19,873 nt of DNA, taken from the NCBI GenBank assembly GCA_937900045.1, contig CALCEB010000060.1:1-19873 (forward strand), given 5' to 3'. A program made the translations under genes and the position numbers. Source of the stretch: an uncultured Acidobacteriota bacterium (GTDB lineage: Bacteria; Acidobacteriota; Terriglobia; UBA7540). Below, one piece after another: positions 8,229 through 15,310 of the stretch. The notes beneath the pieces are model-generated. The model did not search any database. It was given only the letters and a program-made list of their open reading frames with translations, and was not told the origin of the DNA. The stretch's first letter is position 1. Each line of letters begins with the position of its first letter.

Positions 8229-10283
8229 ATGAAACCGGCAAACCACGTACTGAAAGCCCTGATTTTTCTATTCGCGGCAATTTTCTTAAAAGGGACGGCG
8301 CTCAAGGGCCAAGTTAACGCATTGATGCCTCAGCCAGCAAGCCTCCAACCTGCCCAAGCCGGAGAGACCGGCCAAGGAGACTTGGCAATCACCGGCTCCT
8401 TTCAAGTGGCCTTGACCGGCTACCAGGAACCGAGGTTGGAGCGCGCGGCTCACCGCTTGGTCCATCAACTATCACACTTCACCGGAATCCCGATTCTGGG
8501 CGGTATCACCACGGACACTGCGACGGCAACGCTTGTGATCCATTGCGGCCACGCTGGCGAACCCGTGCAGACGGTGGGCGAAGACGAATCCTACACGCTT
8601 GACGTAACGTCACAGCAGGCGCGTCTCAGTGCACCGGAGCCTTTGGGTGTGCTACGGGGCATGGAGACGTTCTTGCAGCTTGTGCATCAGGGGCCGCAGG
8701 GTTTTGTGGCGGACGCCGTCGAAATCCAGGACCATCCTCGCTTCGCATGGCGCGGCCTGATGCTGGATGTGAGCCGCCACTGGATGCCTCTGGACGTGGT
8801 GGAGCGCACGCTGGACGGAATGGCCGCAGTGAAGATGAATGTCTTCCACTGGCATCTTTCGGATAACCAGGGATTTCGCGTGGAGAGCAAGCTGTTCCCA
8901 AAACTTCAGGAGATGGGATCGGACGGCCACTACTACACCCAAGCGCAGATAAAGGAGGTCATTGCCTATGCGCGCGATCGCGGCATCCGGGTGGTCCCCG
9001 AGTTTGACATGCCCGGCCACTCCACCTCCTGGTTCGTGGGCTACCCCGAGCTTGCAAGCGGCCCCGGCCCTTATCAAATCGAACGCGACCTTGGCATCTT
9101 TGATCCGGCCATGGACCCCACGCGCGAATCCACTTACAAATTTCTGGACGCTTTCATCGGCGAGATGGCTGCCCTCTTTCCGGATCCCTATTTCCACATT
9201 GGTGGAGATGAGGTGAACGGCAAGGAGTGGAACCACAATCCCCGCATTCAAGCCTTTATGCGGCAACACGGCATGAAAACCAATGCTGAGCTACAAACAT
9301 ATTTCAGTACCCGCGTGCTGGCGCTGGTCCAAAAGCACGACAAGAAGATGGTGGGGTGGGACGAAGTATTCCACGCGGGGTTGCCCAAGGACGTTGTCAT
9401 CCAGTCCTGGCGCGGGGCGGAAACGCTCGCCGCCACGGCGCGGCGGGGTTACCAGAGCATCCTTTCAAACGGCTATTACCTGGACCTGATGCAGTCTGCC
9501 GCCCAGCACTACGCGGTGGATCCGTTCGGCGGAGCGGCGGCCAGCCTGACACCTGAGCAGAAATCTCTTATCCTGGGCGGCGAAGCCTGCATGTGGGTGG
9601 AGTACGCCACTCCGGAGACCGTGGATTCGCGCATCTGGCCTCGCGCCGCAGCGATTGCCGAAAGGTTGTGGTCCCCTGCCAGCGTGACCAATGTTAACGA
9701 TATGTATCGCCGGTTGGCGGTGGAAAGCCGCCGGCTGGATTTCCTGGGGTTGCAACATCATACCGGCCCCGCATTGATGCTGGAGCGCCTGACCGGGCTC
9801 GAACCCACGCGCCATCTGAAAACACTGGATGAAGTCCTCGAGCCGCTAAAAGGCTATGCGCGGGAAAGGGCGCGCCATTATACAACTTTGACGCCGCTCA
9901 ACCGCCTGGTGGACGCGACGCCGGCGGAAAGCGATACGGCGCGCGAGTTTGCGGGGTGGGTCGAAAACTGGAGCGCTCATCGGCAACAAATCCGCCAGTC
10001 GCTCTCCCAATGGCGCCACAATCAGACTGCGCTCATTCCACAGATGCAATCCTATGAATTGCTGAAAGAAGATATCCCCCTCGCCGGGGAAGTCTCAGCG
10101 CTGGCCGCGGTGGGACTCCAAGCCCTGGATTACCTTGAGTCCGGCAAGCCTGCGCCTCCGGCGTGGGCCAGCTCGCAGAGCGTCTTTTTTGAAGAGGCCT
10201 CCAAGCCCAAGGCGGAATTGACGATTGCCATTATTCCGGCCCTCCAGAAACTGGTTGACGAGGCGGCGAAAGAGAAGCAGTGA
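8229..10283 (+). CDS. Secreted beta-N-acetylhexosaminidase, glycoside hydrolase family 20
   Basis: This enzyme should remove terminal beta-linked GlcNAc or GalNAc, for example from chito-oligosaccharides or glycans, outside the cytoplasm. It has 684 residues from the ATG at 8229; GGAGG at 8221-8225 precedes it, and a longer TTG start at 8217 is less likely. An N-terminal hydrophobic signal segment (about 8-24) is followed by a GH20b-type domain (about 30-160). The TIM-barrel catalytic domain spans about 165-510, opening with 'RGLMLDVSRHWMPLDVVE' and 'NVFHWHLSDNQGFRVE'. The GH20 catalytic motif 'HIGGDEV' is intact: Asp327 polarises the substrate N-acetyl group and Glu328 is the acid/base in this substrate-assisted mechanism. 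'EFDMPGHS' and 'GGEACMW' are also present. A helical C-terminal extension of about 170 residues follows. The SIS and kinase genes nearby fit a GlcNAc-use role. Confidence 0.95.
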   Translation: MKPANHVLKALIFLFAAIFLKGTALKGQVNALMPQPASLQPAQAGETGQGDLAITGSFQVALTGYQEPRLERAAHRLVHQLSHFTGIPILGGITTDTATATLVIHCGHAGEPVQTVGEDESYTLDVTSQQARLSAPEPLGVLRGMETFLQLVHQGPQGFVADAVEIQDHPRFAWRGLMLDVSRHWMPLDVVERTLDGMAAVKMNVFHWHLSDNQGFRVESKLFPKLQEMGSDGHYYTQAQIKEVIAYARDRGIRVVPEFDMPGHSTSWFVGYPELASGPGPYQIERDLGIFDPAMDPTRESTYKFLDAFIGEMAALFPDPYFHIGGDEVNGKEWNHNPRIQAFMRQHGMKTNAELQTYFSTRVLALVQKHDKKMVGWDEVFHAGLPKDVVIQSWRGAETLAATARRGYQSILSNGYYLDLMQSAAQHYAVDPFGGAAASLTPEQKSLILGGEACMWVEYATPETVDSRIWPRAAAIAERLWSPASVTNVNDMYRRLAVESRRLDFLGLQHHTGPALMLERLTGLEPTRHLKTLDEVLEPLKGYARERARHYTTLTPLNRLVDATPAESDTAREFAGWVENWSAHRQQIRQSLSQWRHNQTALIPQMQSYELLKEDIPLAGEVSALAAVGLQALDYLESGKPAPPAWASSQSVFFEEASKPKAELTIAIIPALQKLVDEAAKEKQ

Positions 10284-10291
10284 CCGGGTAA

Positions 10292-10342
10292 CAGCCGTCA
10301 GCAAGAGCGGCAGAACGACGTTGGCTGAATGCTGAGGGCTGA
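10292..10342. repeat. Degenerate 7-bp GCTGA repeats at the GH20/SIS convergent junction
   Basis: GCTGA occurs at 10324, 10331 and 10338, an exact 7-base period (GCTGAAT, GCTGAGG, GCTGAAC). CAGCCGTCAGCAA at 10292-10304 is the exact reverse complement of a 13-base piece at 18590-18602. The block fills most of the 68-base gap between two gene ends. Confidence 0.6.
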
Positions 10343-10351
10343 ACGCTTTAC

Positions 10352-11386
10352 CTAAATCGTCTTGGTTACAATCTGCAACGACCTGGGCTTATCCGGGTCA
10401 AGGTTCTTCACTTCGGCCAGATGCGCGGCGAAAATCTGGCCCGGGACGATGTAGGGAATGGGCGTATAAATCTCCGGGATAGACTCCGGCATGGGAATCA
10501 CTCTTACGGCGGAAGGCAGCCGGACAGAGGCTGGGGCGATGGCCAGCGTATCCGCCCGCAGAGATCCAAGACGCTCCACCAGCTTCCGTTGTTCGATCAG
10601 CGTTTTATCGTTTGGCATGAAAATGATGACGGGAAAATCCCTTTCGACCATGGCAATGGGACCATGCAGAAAATCTGCGGAGGAAAACCGCTCCGCCACC
10701 ACATAACACGTTTCCATCAGCTTTAACGCCAATTCGAAAGCGTTGGCGTAGTTCAACCCCCGGGCCACCACCACGCAATGCCGCATGTAGCGGTAACGCT
10801 CCACCAGTCCTCGCAAATTGGGTTCAAGGCCCAGGACCTCTTTGACCCGTTCAGGAATCTCGCTGATGCCGGCAACCGTCACCTGTTTGCCCAGCGCCGA
10901 AGCCAGAAGGTAGAGGACCATCAACTGTCCCGTATAAGTTTTGGTGGCGGCCACGGATCGCTGCTTACCGGCCCGCACCAGGAACAGGTCATCCACCAGC
11001 CCCGTCATGGATGACTTCGGCTCATTGGTGATTCCAACGGTGTAAGCTCCTTGCCGGCGCGCCGCCCGCAGCACCATGTTGATATCCAATCCCTCGCCGG
11101 ATTGTGAGATGCCCACCACCAGCGCATCCCGGAAATCCAGGCGCGCATGATAAATGCTATGGATGGATGGGGCGCAGAGCGACACCGGGATGCCGGTGGT
11201 TAGCTCGAAAAGGTAACGGCCGAAGAGCGCAGCGTTGTCCGAGGTGCCGCGCGCTACCAACACGATCAGCCGGAAGTTCCGCTGTTCGACAAGTTTATGG
11301 AATTCTTGGGCATGATCGCGCTCCGCGCGGAAGGTTTTCAAAAGCGCCTGAGGTTGCTCGAGGATTTCCTTCATCATCTGGGACAT
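10352..11386 (-). CDS. SIS-domain aminosugar-phosphate enzyme (GlmS isomerase-domain / NagB-II-like)
   Basis: This 344-residue protein has two SIS domains and no glutaminase domain, the build of NagB-II deaminases, AgaS-type enzymes and the free isomerase half of GlmS. The first SIS domain (about 35-165) has 'VLVARGTSDNA', 'GISQSGEGLDI' and 'SVAATKTYTGQL', which bind the sugar phosphate. The second (about 200-325) has 'ALKLMET' and 'FLHGPIA'. Lys222, Glu225 and His241 align with E. coli GlmS K485, E488 and H504, so ring-opening and isomerisation residues are kept. The C-tail reads 'DPDKPRSLQIVTKTI'; the position of GlmS Lys603 appears to be Ile. A sensible role is conversion of GlcN-6-P to Fru-6-P with or without ammonia release, downstream of the kinase at 11754-12683. 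The start has GCGAGG upstream. Which reaction it performs is not settled by the sequence. Confidence 0.85.
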   Translation of the reverse strand: MSQMMKEILEQPQALLKTFRAERDHAQEFHKLVEQRNFRLIVLVARGTSDNAALFGRYLFELTTGIPVSLCAPSIHSIYHARLDFRDALVVGISQSGEGLDINMVLRAARRQGAYTVGITNEPKSSMTGLVDDLFLVRAGKQRSVAATKTYTGQLMVLYLLASALGKQVTVAGISEIPERVKEVLGLEPNLRGLVERYRYMRHCVVVARGLNYANAFELALKLMETCYVVAERFSSADFLHGPIAMVERDFPVIIFMPNDKTLIEQRKLVERLGSLRADTLAIAPASVRLPSAVRVIPMPESIPEIYTPIPYIVPGQIFAAHLAEVKNLDPDKPRSLQIVTKTI

Positions 11387-11753
11387 TGAATGGCCTCGCT
11401 TTTCATTAGAGAAGCCCGGCGGCTGGATAGACGACGTCCGAAAATTGATTGTAAATCGAAATGGCAGAAAACCGGCTGACGATCCATGACGAGCAGCTAG
11501 TAGTGCTATGTTAAGTCGGTTGGAAGCACCGTCAGGGCATGGCTTCAGCCATGCCGTTGGCGGTGGTCCCGAGATTCAGGCTTTAGCCCCTGAGGCCCTC
11601 AGCGGCTAAAGCCGCTTCTCCTTGCCTTGGAATTTGGCATGGCTGAAGCCATGCCCTGACGGTGCCTGATTCAACCTAACAAAGTAATATCAATGGCGAA
11701 GCAAAGGCAATGAATCGAGGACGTGTCCTCTGTAGCCCGTCACGTGACACTTG
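11387..11753. other. Intergenic region between SIS and kinase genes
   Basis: The 367 bases are dominated by the palindromic element at 11526-11665. The remaining flanks show no frame with a ribosome site, no RNA gene and no clear promoter. The SIS gene therefore sits 367 bases downstream of the kinase on the same strand, with the hairpin element between them. Confidence 0.6.
11526..11665. repeat. 140-bp nested palindrome, REPIN/MITE-like element
   Basis: Perfect 30-bp terminal inverted repeats (11526-11555 and 11636-11665, GCACCGTCAGGGCATGGC... against its exact complement) enclose 80 bases. Each arm is itself a small hairpin (GGCATGGC-TTCA-GCCATGCC). The centre holds a second nested hairpin: GGCTTTAGCC at 11579-11588 pairs with GGCTAAAGCC at 11604-11613, with CTGAG/CTCAG inside. 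Weaker complementarity continues outward for some 10 bases. There is no coding capacity. This is the build of a REP doublet (REPIN) or a small non-autonomous element moved by a RAYT or IS transposase elsewhere. Confidence 0.8.
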
Positions 11754-12683
11754 TCATGGTTCTCTTGTCTCTCTTTTTTGGTCCAGCCGGTGGGCAATCG
11801 TCAGCGCTCCTTCCACGGGTTGGCGGCGAAGCAGCATGACCCGCGACTGAGGAATTTCGCCTCTCAGATGGGCGGCAAAACTCCGGCGCACGCGAAGGCT
11901 GGAGTGAAAGACCCCGCCCGCGCACACCACCGGCAGCTTGGCGCCACTCGCAACCAACCGCTGGTGAAGAGCAAGAACCAGCGCCGCAAGTTCGCGCCCG
12001 GCATCATCACACAGCTTGCGAGCCACGCTGTCTCCCCGCCGGGCAGCGCCAAGGACCACGGGGAGCAGCGCAGCGATTTCATGGGGTCGCGGAGCGGGTT
12101 CAACCACGCCGGTGATGGTCTTCAAACGCAGGGCCGTGCAGATGAGGCTCCTGAGCCGGGTGCGCTGGCCACGGCCGTCAAAATCCCACAGCGCGGCGGT
12201 GATGGCCTTACGGCCCAAATCGTAGCCCGAGCCTGCATCGTCAAAAAGGCTGCCCCAACCCCCGCAGCGTAGTGTGGCGCCCTTCGTATTTCTTCCGTAC
12301 GCGATGGACCCCGTCCCTGCAATCACCAGGATTCCGGGAGTCTCGCCAAAGGCCGCCTCCAGGGCGATGGCCGCATCGGTGGTGACATGATAGTGAGCGG
12401 CGGGCAGATATTCTTGCAACCATCGAAGAAGCGGATCATGGATGCGGGGCCGGTCAACTCCGGCGATCCCCGCGCAAACTGCGGCTAGAGACTTTCTGGC
12501 GGATGGGGCCAAGCGCAGGCAGCCGTTCACAGCATGTTGGATCTCCGCTTGGGCGTTCGCCATACCCACTTTCGTAGGGTTTGACGGGCCCGCCTGGGCC
12601 CTCGCAATCACTTGGCGCCGTTCGTCCGCAAGCCACGCCGTGGTTTGCGTCCCTCCGCCGTCGATGCCGAGGTAATATCGCAT
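11754..12683 (-). CDS. BadF/BadG-family sugar kinase, probable N-acetylglucosamine/glucosamine kinase
   Basis: The protein (309 residues from the ATG at 12683) has the ASKHA fold of NagK/GspK-type kinases that phosphorylate GlcNAc or GlcN with ATP. Phosphate-1 motif 'GIDGGGTQT' is at residues 6-14. 'AGIAGVDRP' and 'TTDAAIALEAAFG' (candidate catalytic Asp) follow. Phosphate-2 motif 'GILVIAGTGSIAYG' comes next, then 'CGGWGSLFDDAGSGYDLGR', typical of the family, and the adenosine motif 'VVCAGGVF'. An ATG six codons upstream (12701) is possible, but the family begins directly before YYLGIDGGG and no ribosome site precedes 12701. GGAG lies 12 bases before the chosen ATG, slightly far. Its neighbours (GH20, SIS enzyme) make GlcNAc the most likely substrate; MurNAc or glucosamine are alternatives. 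Confidence 0.85.
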   Translation of the reverse strand: MRYYLGIDGGGTQTTAWLADERRQVIARAQAGPSNPTKVGMANAQAEIQHAVNGCLRLAPSARKSLAAVCAGIAGVDRPRIHDPLLRWLQEYLPAAHYHVTTDAAIALEAAFGETPGILVIAGTGSIAYGRNTKGATLRCGGWGSLFDDAGSGYDLGRKAITAALWDFDGRGQRTRLRSLICTALRLKTITGVVEPAPRPHEIAALLPVVLGAARRGDSVARKLCDDAGRELAALVLALHQRLVASGAKLPVVCAGGVFHSSLRVRRSFAAHLRGEIPQSRVMLLRRQPVEGALTIAHRLDQKRETREP

Positions 12684-12824
12684 GGCGATAGGATACTCCA
12701 TGGGACCGGTTCACGGCCAAACTCGTGACATCGCCGAAGAGTCGCGGCGTTCAGGTAGCATCGCCGTGGACCGGCATAGAACCCCCTCACCGCCAAACCA
12801 GCCGCGACACAGCCAGAGATCGCC

Positions 12825-12853
12825 TTGACACCGGGCCAAATGGCCGCTATAAC
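12825..12853 (+). promoter_or_regulatory. Sigma70-type promoter upstream of galT
   Basis: TTGACA at 12825-12830 is a perfect -35 box, the spacer is 17 bases, and TATAAC at 12848-12853 matches five of six -10 bases. The spacer contains the dyad GGCCA-AA-TGGCC (12834-12845), placed where a repressor could bind. The start site would be near 12860, which leaves a leader of about 260 bases before galT. Confidence 0.65.
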
Positions 12854-13089
12854 AGTTTCTCCAAGTTCATACGATGTGCATCTCCCACGTGTCTTCAGAA
12901 CGTCCTGAAGATGGAATCTCCCGGTGCGCATTCTGGTACGCGGCGTGCGTCACTCATCTTAGCGCCCGGTATGGCCGAAGGTTGATGGAGGAGCGGGATT
13001 CCGGGTTTGAACCTTTGACCTGCGGCGCCACCGCCCTCATCTCTGTAGTGAACGAACGCAAAGTGTGAACGCAAGCAAGTTCAGCAGAT

Positions 13090-13108
13090 CTATTGGCCGG
13101 ACCAATAG
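13090..13108 (+). promoter_or_regulatory. Inverted repeat directly before the galT ribosome binding site
   Basis: CTATTGG (13090-13096) and CCAATAG (13102-13108) form a perfect 7-bp dyad around a 5-base centre. The AGGAAGG ribosome site begins at 13111. It could be an operator or an RNA hairpin that affects access to the ribosome site. Confidence 0.4.
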
Positions 13109-13121
13109 GCAGGAAGGAATT

Positions 13122-14129
13122 ATGGAACTTCGTAAAGACCCGATCACCATGAGCTGGGTGATCCTGGAAGATTCGGAAGCGGCCGCGCGCGGGGATGAAC
13201 CCTGTCCCTTGTGCCCAGGGCAGGAGGTTCACACTCCTCAAACCATCTACCGTTACCCCTACGAAAATCCCAACTGGCAGGTTCGGGTAATCCCGCACAT
13301 TCATCCCATCTATCAGATTGAGGGAGACGCCATGCGGCGTGCTGAGGGTCTTTACGACAAGATGAAGAACCTTGGGGCGCATGAAATCGTGGTCGAGGGG
13401 CGGGATCACAGCGTTCCGCTTTCCAAGCTCAGCGATGAGCAGGTTGCCCACGTGCTGAAGGCTTATGTCGCGCGGCTTCTGGACCTGAAAAAGGACCGCC
13501 GCTTCCGCTACGTTACAGTCTTCCGGAACCAGGGCGCCGGGGCCGGACAGGAACTCGAACACCCCCACTCCGAGATCACTGCTACCCCTTTTATTCCGCG
13601 TCGCGTGAGTTATGAGCTGCGGTCCTCCCAGAGGTACTACAAGGTCAAAGAGCGGTGCCTGATCTGCGACATCCTGAAGCAGGAGTTGACGCAGCAGGTC
13701 CGCGCTGTGGAGTATGACAGCCAGTTCGCCGCATTCTGCCCTTTCGCCGCGCGCGTCCCGTATGAGACCTGGGTGCTCCCCATCAATCACCACTGCGCTT
13801 TTGAAGAGGACCTAAACAGTTGGGAAAGGCAGCTCCAATTCGCCCGCTTCGTCAAATCGGTCCTGCAGCGCATTGGGAGCGTTACCAGCGTCTATCACCT
13901 GGTGCTTCACACGGCTCCCAATATCGATGCCAAATACGAAAGAACTGGGAACTGGCAAACCCTGGCGGAGGATTACCACTGGCACTTTGAAATCCTGCCG
14001 GTCGTGGCGTCCAAATCAAAGTCATACAGCCTGAAAGAGGTTTACTATAATTCGTTGTCGCCGGAGACTGCGGCGCGGGAGTTGCGGGAGGCGGGCGTAC
14101 CTTCGCTGGCGCTCCGAAGCCATGCATGA
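13122..14129 (+). CDS. galT: Galactose-1-phosphate uridylyltransferase family protein (HIT superfamily)
   Basis: The family transfers UMP between UDP-glucose and galactose-1-phosphate in the Leloir pathway. This protein has 335 residues, near the usual 330-350. Cys28 and Cys31 (CPLC) are the first zinc ligands, with 'AHEIVVEGRDH' supplying a likely His ligand. The active-site motif is H147-P-H149-S-E151: His149 is the expected nucleophile that becomes uridylylated, but family members usually have Gln where this has Glu151. The C-terminal half (about 175-330) has 'CLIC', 'VYHLVLHTAP' and 'HWHFEILP' (His286, His288), as in GalT. The start at 13122 is chosen because AGGAAGG at 13111-13117 precedes it and the family begins at 'MELRKDP'; a start at 13065 would add 19 unrelated residues. 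The substrate could be another sugar-1-phosphate or nucleotide sugar. It converges with the DUF4097 gene, 25 bases apart. Confidence 0.85.
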   Translation: MELRKDPITMSWVILEDSEAAARGDEPCPLCPGQEVHTPQTIYRYPYENPNWQVRVIPHIHPIYQIEGDAMRRAEGLYDKMKNLGAHEIVVEGRDHSVPLSKLSDEQVAHVLKAYVARLLDLKKDRRFRYVTVFRNQGAGAGQELEHPHSEITATPFIPRRVSYELRSSQRYYKVKERCLICDILKQELTQQVRAVEYDSQFAAFCPFAARVPYETWVLPINHHCAFEEDLNSWERQLQFARFVKSVLQRIGSVTSVYHLVLHTAPNIDAKYERTGNWQTLAEDYHWHFEILPVVASKSKSYSLKEVYYNSLSPETAARELREAGVPSLALRSHA

Positions 14130-14154
14130 AGACATAAGCGGCGGGCATTGGCTC

Positions 14155-15141
14155 TTACTCAATTCGGATGCTTCCGGATCCTGTGCGGAGGTTTACCACC
14201 GGGCCGCCACTGCCCACTTTCCCGCGTAATGTTCCCCGTCCGAGCGTGCCTTGCATCGTAACCGATCGCTGGGTATAAATCTGGCCGGAGTCTGTGTGGG
14301 CATCGAGATTGAACGCAGCGTTGGGATCAATCCGGACCGTCAAGCTCCCCGACCCTGTGTGCAGGACCCAGTCCCCCGTCGGATTACCTTGGGCAGTGAT
14401 GGAACCGCTCCCTGCTCCCACCCGCAGGGCGCCGTGGACACCCGTGACCTCGACGTTGCCCGATCCCGTGGATACTCTTCCATCGCCTGTGGAAACTTCG
14501 CTTAACCGAATGTCCCCGCTGCCCGTGCCCAGGTGGAAATCGCCAGCCACATGGCTCGCCTGGATTGTGCCGCTGCCATCGGTGGCGCGAACCGGCCCTT
14601 TCACACTTCCCAGAGTGATCCGGCCCGATCCAGTGGAGGCATTGACTTCATCACCGATATTCGAGATCGAGATATTGCCCGACCCGGTGGAGGCGTGTGC
14701 GGGTCCGTGAATGCCCTCGACTTCGATGTTGCCCGATCCTGTGCCACACTTGATCTCGGTTTGCGGTGGGACCATCAGCTCGTATGAGATTGAAACGTTA
14801 TTTCGCAATTCACGGTTCTCAATGTGGCCAATGCGGATGTAATTTCCGTCCTGTTGAATAGGAGGATTCGACTCCAAGCGGCGGACTTTTTCCTCTGCAT
14901 TTCCCGAATCAAATCCCCATGAATTGTGCGCTTTGATGATGCCGTGGACTTCGAGGCTCGAAGAGCTTCCGGGCCTCACCGTGATGGTACCCGCCCCAGT
15001 GTTGACATCAAGTTGGACCGGTCCTGTGACCTTTAGCGTGCGGTCGAAAGAACCCTCTGCGGCTCTGGACAGGGCTGGAACAAGACATGCTGCCACCAAC
15101 AGTGCCAGCATAACGAAAAGACGGCGATCAGAAGGTTTCAT
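14155..15141 (-). CDS. Secreted DUF4097 beta-repeat protein, longer paralog
   Basis: A 328-residue protein with a signal peptide (about 1-28, 'MLALLVAACLVPALSRA'). After an N-terminal part of about 110 residues come repeats that each begin with a TGSG-like motif (TGSGNIEV, TGSGNISI, TGSGRITL, DGSGTIQA and so on). The spacing is 18-19 residues for eight units, then a variant 'TDSG' unit and a closing 'TGSGSIRIE'. This periodicity predicts a right-handed beta-solenoid, as in DUF4097 proteins, which are often mislabelled adhesins; their function is unknown. The ATG at 15141 is preceded by GGAG eight bases upstream; a TTG one codon earlier is less likely. It is a paralog of the gene at 15311-16204 on the same strand, 169 bases away. 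Location is probably periplasm or outer-membrane surface. Confidence 0.88.
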   Translation of the reverse strand: MKPSDRRLFVMLALLVAACLVPALSRAAEGSFDRTLKVTGPVQLDVNTGAGTITVRPGSSSSLEVHGIIKAHNSWGFDSGNAEEKVRRLESNPPIQQDGNYIRIGHIENRELRNNVSISYELMVPPQTEIKCGTGSGNIEVEGIHGPAHASTGSGNISISNIGDEVNASTGSGRITLGSVKGPVRATDGSGTIQASHVAGDFHLGTGSGDIRLSEVSTGDGRVSTGSGNVEVTGVHGALRVGAGSGSITAQGNPTGDWVLHTGSGSLTVRIDPNAAFNLDAHTDSGQIYTQRSVTMQGTLGRGTLRGKVGSGGPVVNLRTGSGSIRIE

Positions 15142-15310
15142 CAAATGTTCTCCAGAGGCCGGGCGTTTGAAATGGTTACGCTATGGCCTGAATTGCGGTC
15201 TACAGGCAGTCCTGACTGAGTTGGTTAGCACCAGCCCTTAAGTCTACTCGAACAAGTGAACGACCTGGAATGACGCATGGCCGCAGACTGCCGTCGCAGA
15301 GCCTACCGGG

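Larger units (their letters stand above)
12684..13121. other. Divergent intergenic region between kinase and galT
   Basis: About 440 bases. It contains a sigma70-like promoter for galT at 12825-12853, roughly 260 bases of untranslated leader, and an inverted repeat at 13090-13108 just before the galT ribosome site. A 64-codon frame at 12874-13068 has no ribosome site and no family motif; I do not call it. Promoter signals for the kinase on the minus strand were not recognised. Confidence 0.55.

Noticed and set aside
7902..8246. 114-codon minus-strand frame in the gap before the GH20 gene
   Set aside because: Composition is unlike a folded protein, there is no ribosome site, and it overlaps the GH20 start region.
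11526..11665. Reading the nested palindrome as a CRISPR or a simple intrinsic terminator
   Set aside because: There are no regularly spaced direct repeats, and a 140-base doublet with 30-bp arms and no T-run is not a normal terminator.
12981..13070. tRNA-like stretch on the minus strand (GGTTCAAAC loop motif followed by a CTCCTCCA end)
   Set aside because: The T-stem pairs only two of five bases, the anticodon stem fails in either register, and no 5' acceptor strand complementary to ATCCCGC is present. At most a decayed fragment.
12954..13793. 279-codon minus-strand frame antisense to galT
   Set aside because: It overlaps the well-supported galT coding sequence, has no family motif and no ribosome site; it is a high-GC shadow frame.
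14294..14710. Plus-strand frames rich in Pro opposite the DUF4097 repeats
   Set aside because: They are the complement of the Gly/Ser repeat codons and carry no signals of translation.
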